DNA from: [Phialemoniopsis] sp. UDSM-2020
Taxonomy: Eukaryota > Ascomycota > Sordariomycetes > Thyridiales > Thyridiaceae
Direction: 5' to 3'
DNA length: 64,000 nt
NCBI GenBank assembly: GCA_018873225.1
Contig: JAEILZ010000006.1
Coordinates: forward strand, 1,736,001 to 1,800,000
The position numbers and the translations under genes were made by a program. Positions within the stretch are counted from its first letter, which is position 1, and the number at the start of each line of letters is the position of its first letter. A model generated the notes under the pieces. It made no database searches and had not been told where the DNA came from. It saw only the letters and a list, made by a program, of their open reading frames with translations. Shown here piece by piece: positions 1 to 11,445 of the stretch.

Positions 1-30
1 ACCTCCGTCGCGTACTGACGATGACTACAG

Positions 31-239
31 TCGGCAAAACCCTTGCCTACACTCACGTTACATTCAAGAACAAGAAGGGAGAGCTCGCAGCCAGAGGCAG
101 TCATACCAAGTAAGTCCCGTTCTCCCAGAGTGGTAGTCCTGAGTGCTGACCCCCTGTCAGATACGTTGCTCAGGCGTGGGGCGCTCACGAGTCGTTCACG
201 GCTCCGAACGAATACGCTGGAGAGCAAGAAGATAAATAG
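31..239 (+). CDS. Acyl-CoA thioesterase (ACOT13-like hotdog), 3' end only
   Basis: This is the C-terminal end of a gene that runs off the left edge. Bases 1-30 look like the end of an intron (CTGAC branch site, then ACAG). Exon 31-109 reads GKTLAYTHVTFKNKKGELAA and then RGSHTK. A GTAAGT..TGTCAG intron (110-160) follows, and exon 161-239 ends in TAG. The GKTLA..V...N..G...A.G.HTK pattern is the last strand region of the ACOT13/PaaI-type hotdog thioesterases, which hydrolyse acyl-CoA esters. The short charged tail (EYAGEQEDK) after the fold is not diagnostic. The N-terminal catalytic part is not in the window, so substrate and cellular location cannot be judged. Confidence 0.75.
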
Positions 240-486
240 TTCGTTATATTACTGTCCATACATCAGTGTGAATATCACTCCAGCATAGAGGTTATATTCC
301 ACCGTCCTTTGCGATGCATTCCCCAAGTACCCAATATAGTCTCGATCCCTGAAAAGCAGATAATATTCTTCTCGATTCGAGCGAGTGAAGTTCTCAAATA
401 GCAGCGCGATATGGTATCATGTATTATTCCTAAAAGACAAGCACCTTGCTCAAAACCAAACGAGTGTAGATTGGAGCTGTCCCCGA

Positions 487-1876
487 TCACGCCTTCATCT
501 CGCGGGGGTAGAAGCCGTTCGCCTGCCCTTCAGGCCCGGGCGTGGGGACCTGCTGCGGCGGCAGAGTCCCGCCGTTCTGGTCAATGGGGCTGACCGAGTT
601 GTGGCCCGAGTAGGCGTGCTGGGGTTGCTGAACGTGAGGTTGCTGCACGTATGTCTGCTGGACCGGCTGCCCCTGCCATGTCTGCTGCGGAGCATAGGCT
701 TGCTGCTGGTAAGGCACCTGCTGCTGTTGCTGGGGCATACCGTAGCCGTACTGCTGCTGCGGGATGGCGTAGACCATCGGGGTCGTGCCCGCCGGCCCGT
801 TCATGAAGGGCTGGGCCGTGGACCACAAGCCCTTGTGCTTCCAGACGCCGATGACGAAGAGCAGCACGAGGACGACGAAGAAGACCCACGTGTTCACGAC
901 GGCGTCGATGATTTCTATGTAGGCCGGGGCGTACACGGTGAGGCTCGTGCTGAGGGTCCACAGGGCGGCGGTGATGAGGAAGTAAAGGCAGCGGATGAAG
1001 TTCAGGATCACCGCGACGAGAAAGACGACGGCAGACTGCCAAGCTGGTGAGCTCATTGGCCGTGTGAAGGGCCAGGAAAACAAGGGACGAGTGCTTACGC
1101 TTCTGGTAGGGATGATATTCCTGAACTTGTGCATGACGATGCTGGCAAGCACCAGCAGGCCGATCGAGATGATGAAGTTCAACACGTCAAATGCGCCGTT
1201 GATCTTGCGGATGTCGCGTATGGCGCGGTTGTAGCTCGACGTGCCGCCGCTCGAGGCGTTGAATTGGTTATAGACGATGTTGAAGCGCGCCGTGAAAGCT
1301 ACAGCCATGGCGGCGAGGACAACGGCGACGACGAGGCTGGAGTAGCGCAGGCTGTTCTGAAGCGCGGTGCGCCGGCGGTCCAGGGCGTAAAAGAAGCCGT
1401 TGGCGAGCTCTACAAGGGTGATTATGAGCAGGACGTCGGCGAAGCGCTCAAACAGGAGGCCGATGCTGCTGAGGCGCAGCTGCATTTCGCTCAACTCGGC
1501 CAACCGGGTTTGTCTGTAGTACCTGCCGCGGCTCGAGGCGTAGTCCACGACAACGGCGTAGAGGATGTTGGAGGCGACAATAAAGATCAGGGATCTGGCG
1601 AGGAAAGGAGAGCAGCGTTAGAATCCGGATACATCACGGGCCGGGCAGCAAAGGTGCCCGCGACGTGACGCACGCGTGAGTGTGCGACGAGAAAGCAAAG
1701 ACCTACATGATCAAGAAGGGAAAGACGATCTTGAGCCACGAGAGACCCGTACGAGCAGGGTCCTTGCGCCGGCGAGCCATGCAGAAACTGATCACCCAGA
1801 GGATGAAGAGCGGAATGGCTATCACGCCACACATGCCGGCACGGACGCAGGCGTACACAAAGAGTTCGTCTGCCAT
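487..1876 (-). CDS. Multi-pass membrane protein with Gln-rich C-terminal tail
   Basis: Three exons (1876-1707, 1594-1099, 1035-487) join in frame to a 404-residue protein starting MADELFVYACVRAG. Introns have GTAGGT..CAG and GTAAGC..CAG ends; the second (1036-1098) is a multiple of three, so an unspliced reading also stays open. Hydrophobic segments lie near residues 10-33, 45-68, 85-105, 120-140, 175-195, 205-230 and 240-265, giving about seven membrane spans. The last ~130 residues are rich in Gln, Pro and Tyr with several short Gln runs, and would face the cytosol if there are seven spans with the N-terminus outside. The layout resembles uncharacterised fungal seven-span membrane proteins. 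I do not recognise a ligand or G-protein motif, so function is unknown. Confidence 0.75.
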
Positions 1877-2893
1877 GGTGGTGGGCGCACTTGTAGGCGA
1901 TTCGATGTATCAATGGATGGGTTTTGGGTAAGAAAAAACGAAGCCAAACACACCAGCCGTCCAACTAGTGATAAACACTGAAGCAGGAGGGATGAAATAT
2001 GTTCAATCAAGAGCAAAAAGAACCCTGTCTATCACTACGAGGGAAGAAAAAAAGAAGATGAGGGGAAAGACAAGACACGATCGAGGCGCAGGACCCAAGA
2101 CATTACCTTCTGACACCGTTGGAGCTAGTCCTCGTTCCCGGGCGCCGCACCAAGCCTCAGCCGTAAGAAGCGGTGGAAATATTTGACCGCATGACAAGTC
2201 GGCAGGCTCATCGCGGCCTGACGATCCCAGCCAGTTTGTGTGCAAGGGCAAGGCGGACAGGGGGTTTGCGTGCTTGGTGTGGTTCAGACCCCAGCGAGCT
2301 GAAAATGCAATCGAGGCAGTCCGTGGTAGGGCTGTGCCTTTAGATGAGTCTTGGCGCCTGTCGTCGTGCAAATTAACTCGCGCCAGGTGGGTCCAGCGCC
2401 ATGGCATTCAGCAATCCCTGCCAGAATTGGCCTACCGGCTGCCCATGTGGGTGGCTTTGCCTGGCCGGTAGTGTGCCTTTTTAGCGAGCCAAGCCAGATT
2501 AGGGACGACGGTGCATCTTGGCTGCCATCCCTGAGACACGTAAAAATAGGCACTGGGAAAAAAAACACATACCGATTGAGGGTATTGATGACGGTGGTGT
2601 TTCACCAAAACACTACTGAACAGGACAGTAGCATGCAGATTGTTTGATTGTTTGAAGCCTGCTTCGATTCTGGCTATAATGGGGTAATGAGTAGTACTAT
2701 TGAAGGTCTCGGCTCAACTCAAGCACCCAGGTAGGCGATGCACCTACCGAGTAGTAATTCACATTATATTGCTCCAAGTGAATGACACGCTGATTGGAGA
2801 TTGAACAAAGGTGCTTTCTTTTTTTCAAAACGCCTCCCCTCCGAGCATCAGGCAGACACAACAACACCAGATCAACATCGATCAAGCGCGTCC
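1877..2893. other. Intergenic region between divergent genes
   Basis: About 1 kb separates the membrane-protein gene (leftward) from the kinase-like gene (rightward), so it should hold both promoters. Purine-rich runs at about 2045-2070 are pyrimidine-rich on the minus strand, as is common just upstream of fungal start codons. No coding stretch with recognisable family pattern is seen. Confidence 0.5.
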
Positions 2894-4488
2894 ATGTCTT
2901 CGGTATCTCGGCTCCTGCGGCTTCTCGGCGGCCATCAGCCTCGAGATCTACATCACCCTGCGTCTCTCAGTAGCACCTCATTACCTACTCCCCGCGAGCC
3001 ACCAGTCGAAGAGGAGACACTTCCAAACTATGACGCGTCCGAATGGTATCCAGTGCAGCCAGGTCATGTCCTGTACCGTCGGTACAAGATAATCTCGAAA
3101 CTTGGATTCGACGCGTCTTCTACGGTCTAGTTAGCCAAAGACACGGCATAGTATGTATTCGGTCCAAATCTCTCACTGCTATAATCGCTAACGTAAAATC
3201 CATCAGTGCGCCATGGAGGCACTCCGAGTATGTCACCTTGAAGGTCTTCAAGGTGGGCATTGCTAGGGGAACACTGCAATTTGATTGCGAAGTCAATATC
3301 TACAACACTCTTCGGGTCAATCCACGACACCGCGGATACCGGTTCATAAGGGCTAGCTTCGACCACTTTGAGCTCACGGGAGAGTTTGGTTACCACGGCG
3401 TATTCGTAAAGCAGCAAGTGCGCGAAACACTCAGGCAGTTTCTGTCTCGGTTTTCCGATCCTAGAATACCAGTACGGCTCTTGAAGCAATACCTCCGGGC
3501 GATGTTACAGGCCCTGGAGTACCTGCAAACTTGCCACCTCATACATACCAGTCTGTTTTCTTATCTTTTCTCCATATCATCACCTTCGCTGACAGAATAA
3601 AAAAAACAGACATCACACAAGACAACATTCTCATGGGCTTCGAACTCAAAGATCCTACTGTGATCCGCAACTACGTGAAAGCACAGAACACCTCGGCTGC
3701 ACCGAGAGTGAAACGGGGCAATCATTCCGTCTTTCTCTCGCAGGCTGATTTTGGTGTCATCAAGTCATACAAAGTAGTTCCGAAACTTGGAAATTTTGAG
3801 TTGGCTCGTGCTGGCGGCGGCGACGACATCAACATACTTCCCATTCAACCAGCCAAGTTTCGGGCCCCCGAGGTCCTACTAGGCGCGAAATGGAATCACC
3901 CCGTAGATATTTGGAACCTGGGTGTTTTAGTGAGTCTGGAATGCCCGTGTTTCCTTGAAGGTCACACGACCTTTACTAACCTTGTCGGTCAGATCTGGAA
4001 TATGCTGGAGAATCGAGACCTCTTCCAAGATATCCAGTCCAGCAATGGCCAGTACGATAGCAAGAAGCACGTTGCTAGCATGGTCGAGCTACTGGGGTTG
4101 CCGCCGCCTCTGCTTATTGAACGAGCAGAGGCATCGAACGAGAGGTCGTGGCTCGTCCCCTACACAAATGACGTTGGAGTAGCATGTACAACCCCGCGCG
4201 AGTACTACGGTGGTCCCTTCTTTGATATCCAAGGTGGGAAATATGTTTCCTGTTCATTTCCATGCAAGCTTCGACTAATCACCAATTTCAGGCCACTTCT
4301 TGTTTCCGGACCTTGTATCGGGAAGAACCAGTCTGGCAGACACAGTTCCTTCACTGGTGGGAGAAGACAAGAAACTGTTCCTCGACTTTGTTGGTCATAT
4401 GCTGTGCTGGTTGCCCGAAGAGAGATGGACTGCTACGCAATTACAGGATCACCCTTGGTTGGTGAGTTCCAAGAAACAGCGAGGATAG
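2894..4488 (+). pseudogene. SRPK-like protein kinase, broken by a premature stop and loss of catalytic residues
   Basis: Five exons (2894-3150, 3207-3550, 3610-3929, 3993-4233, 4292-4488) join in frame to 452 codons with an SRPK-type kinase layout. The glycine-rich loop (LGFDASSTV, codons 70-78) is followed by TAG at 3128-3130, exactly where this family has Trp (STVWLAKD). Downstream, VTLK (Lys98), the APE motif (KFRAPEVLLG), the subdomain IX region (HPVDIW) and a C-lobe ending in ERWTATQLQDHPWL are all readable. The catalytic HTD reads HTN (codon 201, split by an intron), and the metal-binding DFG reads NFE (codons 262-264). The expected loop Gly is Asp73. Each change can be a single G-to-A transition. 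The splice sites and frame are otherwise intact, so this is a recent pseudogene or a pseudokinase with a real stop. An upstream in-frame ATG at 2801 is an alternative start. Confidence 0.7.
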
Positions 4489-4857
4489 GTGTTCAATTGA
4501 AGTGTCATTAAAGATCGAGGTTGGGTTGTATTTCGCGGTGATTCACGCTTGAGTAGCGAGAGCTCCCAGTTAGCTACGTGGTCGCGGCCTGAGGCCAAAT
4601 TGCACGTAACACGAGAAGAGTAAGTCAGTGGAGAACAATATCCCAGAAGCAAAGATCATCCAAGACAAAACGTTGTACAAAGAAGGAATGTTGCACCGAT
4701 GGTTGTACTGCAGCCTCCGCCCCCTCTCCTGACCTCATGCCGAAGTCTCCATCGTGTAGTGCGAGAAGTGCCGTCATTTCAGACTTCCCCCACAAACTTC
4801 ATTTCTGATACCATACATCCCTGGCAGTATTATCAAGAAGAAAGTTCGAGTGTCAAA
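4489..4857. other. Intergenic region
   Basis: This 369-base spacer leads to the DUF3176 gene. An in-frame upstream ATG at 4699 extends that reading frame by 53 codons of low-complexity sequence. I prefer the ATG at 4858 because of its context (CAAAATGGC). Confidence 0.4.
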
Positions 4858-6948
4858 ATGGCTAACGAAACAGGAAGACCCCACTCTATCCCGTCCGTCT
4901 CTGAGAGCTCGGCGCTGTTGGAAGCTGAGCCATCGACAAGCCTCCCACAAGCTGCATCAGAACCTGACGATGGAGCGACATCTAACCTTGTCAGTAAGAG
5001 CTCCAGAGCTGAATCTGAAAGCGGCAGATCTGGGAACCATGGAGTCCCAGGCTTGACCGATGTCGAAGATACTCGGCCTGGCGATCCAAAGCTTCCGAAG
5101 GTGCAGGCTCGGTCACAGCCAGGCTTCATCACTCGTGCTGCCAATGACACCTTCCTGTGGGAGATCTTGTGCCTGGTGCTTAGCATGTCATGCCTGGTAG
5201 TAGCTGCCGTCATTCTCAAGGTATACGACGGCACGGTACTGCCGGACTGGCCGCACGGCATCACACTCAATGCGACCTTGTCGCTGCTCTCGACAATCAT
5301 GACTTCTGCCATGATCGTGCCAATTGCTGCAGGAATATCGCAGCTTAAATGGCTCTGGTTCGTTCCGAAACTCAGGGCAAGGAATGTCAAAGCCCGGCCA
5401 TTGAGCGACTTTGGTGAATTTGACAGCGCAAGTCGCGGACCATGGGGCTGCCTGCTCTTGGTGAAAACGGCGTGGAAGTCGTAAGTCACCACATACAACA
5501 GGTTGACGATATGACGATATGACGATCTCTGACATGAAGAGCGCATCGTCCGCTCGCCATCGCTGGCATCCTCATAACTATCAGTGCGCTCGGTGTTCAG
5601 CCGATGCTTCAGCAGTCTATCCGCTACCCTGTTCGAGATGTTGCGGCGGGGACGGCGAGCCTGCTCCGAGCCATTCATTACACCCAGTTCCTAGGTGGCA
5701 GCAGCGAAGATGGACAGCCTGACCTCAAATGTGAGTTTTCTCCATCTTACTTTCAAATGCATACTAAGTATTGAACCTCCCCCCTATTCAGATTCTGTCG
5801 GACGTTTGGCTACTTCGATGAGAATCTCCCTTCTCTCCGGTGTGTCCGAGCCCGACACAAGCTTTGATGACGTTAGGCCCGTTTGCCCAACAGGCAACTG
5901 CACTTTCCCACCGTACTCATCTCTTGGAATATGCGCTGCGTCTGCCAACATCACTGAACACATGGAGGAGAGCGACGGGGAGAGCCCGCGCTGGACTCTG
6001 CCCAACGGAGTCTTCTTAGAGAATCACAGGAGCGACTACTTATTCTCCAGCTTGAACATTACCACGTTGACCACCTCAAGCATAGCCTTCAACGGCTCGG
6101 ACAACCCGCTGATCAACATTTTTGTCATCAGTCGTGACCCTCACAATTTCTCGGAAGCGATCGCTGTCGAGACCATGCTGCAATTCTGTATTCACACCTA
6201 TGAGACAAGAGTCATCCTCGGCAACACGACGACCACCCTCCTCTCGACACACAACGAGTCGTTTTACGACGATCCCATCTATCGCTTCCGCTCGCCTACA
6301 GACAATGAAACGTACTCCGTAGGATTTTGGACCTGGTCCGCGCTACAAAATGGGCTCAAGGAGTTCTTTGACGGTACGGTGTCCAAGGAGACCATGATGA
6401 ATATTTGGGTGGTGACATCGGACGCCGCTGGCGCCCTTTGGAACACCGCAGATCCCGTTGGGCCCGTACATCGGGCGGCGATGGCCATGTCAAACAGTTT
6501 CCGCTCTGGTTACGCCTCGTCCACTAAAGACTTTGACCAGAAGGAGTATCAGGTGGCGGCGAACGACACGCTGCCCGTTCTCGGCGCGGCGTACCGCTCG
6601 GTCGCCCATGTCCAGGTGATTTGGGCCTTGTTGGCACTGCCTATTGTGCTGAACGCGCTGTCGGCGATGTTCCTCGCTGGCGTGGTGTGGAAGACCAGGC
6701 GGAGCAGTGTCGGGTGTATCAAGCACTCGAGCTTGGCAACGCTGAATGGATTAGGAGCCGGGGCGAGGAGCCGGCTGGATGGGCAGGAGTCGTGTTCCTC
6801 TATGGAAAGGAGCGCGGAGGGAACAGATGTAGTGCTCCAGCGTGGTTCTGACGATGCTGGGTGGCGCCTGGAGTTGAGAGATCCAGAGCCAGAAATGCAG
6901 GACCGTCAGAGTTTGGAAGTTGATGTGGCGGAGCGAGTTGGCGGCTAA
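4858..6948 (+). CDS. DUF3176 family membrane protein
   Basis: Exons 4858-5480, 5540-5730 and 5792-6948 join in frame with canonical introns. The N-terminal ~95 residues are polar and Ser/Glu-rich. Two membrane segments follow (WEILCLVLSMSCLVVAAVIL and the region around IMTSAMIVPIAAGISQ with LKWLWF). A third (LAIAGILITISALGVQPML) precedes QQSIRYPVRDV, the typical DUF3176 core. A long luminal/extracellular region contains a PTGNCTFPPYSSLGIC motif and many N-x-S/T sites. A last membrane segment (VIWALLALPIVLNALSAMFL) ends before a basic cytosolic tail. This order is that of the DUF3176 family, which is expanded in Pezizomycotina and has no established function. Confidence 0.85.
5504..5527. repeat. 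Three 8-bp tandem units inside intron 1 of the DUF3176 gene
   Basis: The unit TGACGATA occurs twice and then as TGACGATC. It fills the part of the 59-nt intron (5481-5539) between donor and acceptor. Copy number could vary between strains and change intron length. Confidence 0.7.
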
Positions 6949-7213
6949 TGTGGTGATGGTGTTGAGCATGAATGTAGGGGGCTTTTTGCGAGGCAGTACA
7001 AGTAAGATGCAGGCGACTAGGCTGCACATTTCAACTCAGACTATCCCCGGGCTCACAGCTTCCATTTGTGCAACTCCAAATACAACTATTTTTCATAAAA
7101 TCTATGGCACAAACTTTCCTGATAATTAAATTGTGTCCTGGCTGACATGACTTATAATCAACTACCCCGGGCTTCATGTAGGCGCATCAGGCCTAGAATC
7201 CTCTCGCATCCCT

Positions 7214-8255
7214 CTACGAACCTGGCCCGATCTCCACCGGCGACGTCGGCTGTGACTGAACGGGAGATTGGGCTTGCGGATGCTGTGGATTCTGCAGTGG
7301 TTTTGGTTCCACATAGACTGTCCCTATCTCCGTGGGCGAAGTCGAGGTAAACTGGCTGGGTGTCATAGTATGTCGGTAATCCGCTCCAGGTCCCGGGCTA
7401 CCTTCCATATGCATGTGTAGCGGATTTTCGTGGACTTCAGCAGGCTGACCTTCCCTCCCTTTCTTTCGTCTGAGAACCATCCAGAACACAAAGGCAGCGA
7501 GTCCGCACAGTGATGCAACAGAGCCGACCACCGCTCCAACTATCCAAGCGTGTGAGTGCGGGTGAGGTGGGATAGGCGTTTCGACGGGCGTTGATGGTGC
7601 GATGATGACCGGCAAAGTCGTTGTCGAGCTTGGGACGGACGTTGGGGCCGGAGCTTAGGAATTTGATATCTGTTTTAGACCTTCTCTTGGGACTTAGGTA
7701 GTGAAGGAGGGGAACACACTTGTATCAATGATCGTGCGGTATAACGTGTTAGCCTCAAACTTATTTCCCGCGCAGAAGTACGGAGTCCATCGGCTTCCGG
7801 AATATCTTCCGGTGATGCTGGTTTCGATGACTACGATATGAACGCAAGTCAAGTATGTCCCGCTTATTCACTTGTGAACAATGATGGCCTTTCTTTCTCA
7901 GGTAGGGTGAAAATCTCAACACTGCTCATTGGAACATGTTGTCGAGATCGCAGAGGTGACGGTGTCACCAGTGGTGCTGCAGTCACCATATCGGCCGCTG
8001 GTAACCCATCGTTGCCCATCCCCACAAGTGATCCTCTCGGCATATATTATGGCTACGTGAGGTCAGATGAAACGTCTTCAATGTCAGTAGCTGTGTTGGA
8101 TGTTCACCTTGATTGCTTGGACGCGCATAGTATCCAATGAAGTTCTCACCAAACGGAGTCATTGTTATTGTCTGTGCAAGGATAGAGGGGCATAGGATCA
8201 AGACAATATGTAGCAGGGACTGCCATGTCAGTGCTGAATGATACGGTTGATCCAT
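7214..8255 (-). CDS. Secreted-type single-pass membrane protein (receptor-like)
   Basis: Four exons (8255-8108, 8052-7921, 7830-7720, 7653-7214) join in frame to 276 residues. Residues 1-28 form a signal peptide ending SILAQ. The ectodomain is small and has few cysteines (ERITCGDG, GDCSTTG, STTCSNEQ, PYFCAGN), and leads into a Pro/Thr/Ser stalk. One membrane helix (AWIVGAVVGSVASLCGLAAF and following residues) is followed by RRKKGR and a ~100-residue Pro-rich cytosolic tail. This layout recalls fungal cell-wall sensors of the Mid2/WSC type, but no WSC domain is present. The second donor (GTTGAG) is weak, so the exon 2/3 joint is the least certain part. Confidence 0.7.
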
Positions 8256-9102
8256 CTTGATCTCAAGGAAATTCGGTTGTCGTGGCGCGGTATCTCCCAA
8301 AGTGCAGCGGCGGAACAAAGAGAAAAAGCAATCTTTCCCCAGGAAAGTCTGGCAGCGAGCAGTGCAGTATGCATTTGGATGTTGACTTATATGTGCTTCT
8401 TGTATAACTCTGTCTGAAAAGAACGCATGATGGACACCCGCATATCATCCGGCCAAAGGATAGTGTTGAAGAGCCGAGAACACCACCGAGGCAGGCAGCC
8501 GAGCGCCATGTGTTCATCTCCTCTGCCATTTCCAGTGGCTCTGAGGGATGTCGTGGAACCCATGTTTCCCCTGGGCAACTGCCCCGAGCTGCCGTTCCGT
8601 GTTTGCGAGTGACGATGGCTACACAGTGGGGCTTGTGATCACAACACAACATGTGTGAATGTCCTAGCCTTGACTATCATTGACACTCACGACCAGAAAA
8701 TCCCAAAACTCATACATCCAGCTGGCTCGTGGAAATTGCTGGAGCATTTTCTACCCGTAAAGCATCACACAATATGAACACCTCCGGAGCCTATCTGACA
8801 GGCTTGATAGGAGCTTATCTCTTTCTTGCGTACGCACGCTCGTCCGACATATGCGGGGTGTCACGGATGTTGGAAGCCGTCAAATTCACACACATTCAAG
8901 TCTTACAAAGCACAACAAATCGTGTCATCTGAGATCAGGCGTCTTCGCCTTTCAGGCTGGACATGACATACAAAATCTTCGACGTTAAGGGATGGAAGTG
9001 GGATTGAAGAAATCAATTTAACATAGTTACGCTTTTTACCGCTATGAAGTATTTGTATCTTTGTACATATCTACATTTCCCCAAGGACCAATTATTTCGA
9101 AC
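8256..9102. other. Intergenic region
   Basis: This 847-base spacer lies between the promoter side of the receptor-like gene and the 3' end of the Thr-rich secreted protein gene. Open frames here are short and show no family pattern. I see no repeat or RNA gene. Confidence 0.4.
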
Positions 9103-10057
9103 TCAGGGGAGGGTAGTGATGACGCAGAGGGTCGTCGTAACCGTGCTCGTCTCGGTAAGGGTCGCAACCTCGGTGCTAGTAGGTCAAAGTCAGTATTCGA
9201 TCTCGGATGACAGTGAAGAGCCAGTTTCGGAGGTGGAACCCGGGTCTAGTGAGGGTAGACTCGTCAGAATTGAAACTTACATGGTGACGGTGTCAACAAC
9301 CGTGGTTCTACAACAGATTCAAATTAGCCACCATCTTCTTTCTCAATCCAAGCAAGAAAACAACTCACGAAGCAGTAGAAGTCGACGTCGTGGGAGTGAC
9401 GTAGACCGTGGGCGCAACAAGCGTCTCGGTCACGGGCGTCAGTGCCGCGGCCGCGCTGCCGACGAAGCAGGAGCACACGCTGCTGATGGACATGGTCGAG
9501 GGGTTCAGGTCGTCAATGCAGGCCAGAGACGTCGGGGCGACGCCGCGCTTGTAGACCGTGCTGGTCATGGAGCATTGGTCCTGCGGGTTCTGCTCGCTGG
9601 CGGGGATGGTGATGGTCTGCGTCGTGCGCCTCTTGAGCGTGGCAATGACAGTCGTGACGATCGTGATCGGCTCCACGCCGCGCGTCGTCGAGGTAGTAGT
9701 GACGGTGGTCGACTTGGACGTCTCGGTCGAGGTCTCGCTCAGAGTCTCGGTGACGGTGGCTTGGGCGGTGATGGTGCTGGATCTCTTGTTAGTATTCGCC
9801 TTGTCTATATATGGTTTGGAGAGGACATACGCAGTGGGAGTGACGGAAACCACAATGGTGCTGGCCGTGGGCGAGGTGAAGCAGGCCCTAGTCTTGCAGA
9901 AGGGGAAGGCCAAGCTGGGAGTGGCGATGAAGCAGCGGAGGAGGTTGTTGTGAGCACACTCGCGCTTCTCGAGGCTCATGCCATTGTCACGCTTGGGCAG
10001 AGCACTGGCGAGAGCGCCTCCGAAGAGGAAAGAAGATGCGATAATGCTGGCCTTCAT
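9103..10057 (-). CDS. Thr/Ser-rich secreted protein
   Basis: Four exons (10057-9831, 9776-9369, 9307-9281, 9175-9103) join in frame to 244 residues. Exon 3 is only 27 nt. The protein starts with a signal peptide (MKASIIASSFLFGGALASA) and a possible Kex2-type LPKR site. A cysteine-bearing segment follows (CAHNNLLRCF, FPFCKTRACF), then a long tract of Thr, Ser and Val with TVTET-like units, two KR sites (LKRRT, YKRG) and a second cysteine group (DQC, LACIDDL, VCSCF). The C-terminal exons continue the TVT repeats and end TTLCVITTLP. There is no obvious GPI signal. It is probably an O-glycosylated extracellular or wall-associated protein. I do not recognise a named family. Confidence 0.8.
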
Positions 10058-11445
10058 CGTAGCGGATTGACTTGCTCTTGCTGCAAATGTTTGTGAGGGA
10101 CGAGAAAATTTAGATCCAAATCACAGAGAGAGACTAGCAAAGGCGTCCTATGCTGCCTTTTAAGAAACCCATGATGGAAGTCATACCCATTTCTAGTGTC
10201 AAAGACTACGCAAGCCTGGCTAAATTCGTTCTATCAGCTCGACTTATTTCCTCCGCCCTAGCTCGGGCTGGCCCGTCTTGGGACCAATGGGAAGAACACG
10301 ATTGTAACCATCGTGAATTTAAAAGCCCAGGCACCGTGCAGAAAAGTCGACTGTCGTGATCTAGGCCGGCGATAGTCTGGAGTAGGCGCCGCTGAAGTTT
10401 CCAGACTATTGGCATGTGGCAGGGGTCGGATCGCCAGGCAAGGTGTAGCGCGGCCCCGTAGCGCCGGCACCGTCGCCGCTTTGGGACGCCACTTCAGCCC
10501 CTTGCACGCGACATTTCACTTACCATCTGCCATAGCCTGCAGAAGTGGGGCATCGAAATGTCTCCCGTTTGCGATTGGCCGTAAGCCACACGGGAAGGCC
10601 GTTCCTGGCTGACACAGGCTCGCCGGATTCCGGATAACACGGGCGTGGTTGACATCTGCACCGGTAAAGCCACAACAAGCTGGCGCGGGCCAAGGATGAT
10701 CTCACGCCGTTTGTTAAGGCATCGAACTGGTGTTTGTCGGCCGCAATAGTCCTAGCCAGACTGAAAGGAGCATGGTGTACTGTGATCTTTGAGTCCCGAG
10801 TTGGGCGTGGAAACATCGTCAACTCCTAGTACGTGACCCGCCTCCGGGCCATCTAGTCATTGTAATGCGACATGCATGATCCAGAATGCGTGTACAATAC
10901 AGCTCATTTCAGTATCATCATACTGTTCTATTACACGTCAAAGATTTACGACACTAATCATAATAAAGAAGTAAGAAGTATGATTGTTTTACGAAAAATG
11001 ATATAGGGTAGTGCAGTCTCGGCGAGGCACATTGCTATGATTGGAAAGTCGGTGAAGATTGAGCTTATTTGGGATGGATAGCACAGACGGAAATCGAATT
11101 GAATGCGCCGCACCTTGGCGTTCTCATTCTTGGCCTACCGTCCGAAGAAGCGAAAGTCTACGGCACAGCTCGAAACTGCCCCATCTTCTGGAGAGTTGTG
11201 CGCGGGGACCATGGCGCTAAGGCCATCTGTTGTTTTCGATGTGAGGGGAAATCCGTACACATTTCACTTGTTTCCGTAAGTTTTCCGTATACATCGGCCT
11301 CGTCTTCTTGCACTTTGTGGTGTGTTCAATGACAGCACGCATACAACGAATTCATAAAGGCAGAATAAGCCAATATTTACCACCAACTGAACTCTGAATT
11401 CTTGTATAAGGCTAACAAGGCTGAACAATCACCTCTTATCCGGTC
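10058..11445. other. Intergenic region
   Basis: This 1.39-kb region holds the promoters of two divergent genes. GC-rich sequence (10360-10860) changes to AT-rich sequence (about 10880-11060). A TTAAAAGG-like element on the minus strand near 10155 could serve the Thr-rich secreted protein gene. No credible coding sequence is seen. Confidence 0.4.

Noticed and set aside
385..1050. Long plus-strand open frame opposite the membrane-protein gene
   Set aside because: It is the antisense shadow of a GC-rich Gln/Pro coding exon and shows no family pattern.
2003..2407. Minus-strand open frame of 134 codons upstream of the membrane-protein gene
   Set aside because: No recognisable pattern; it overlaps the likely promoter and leader of that gene.
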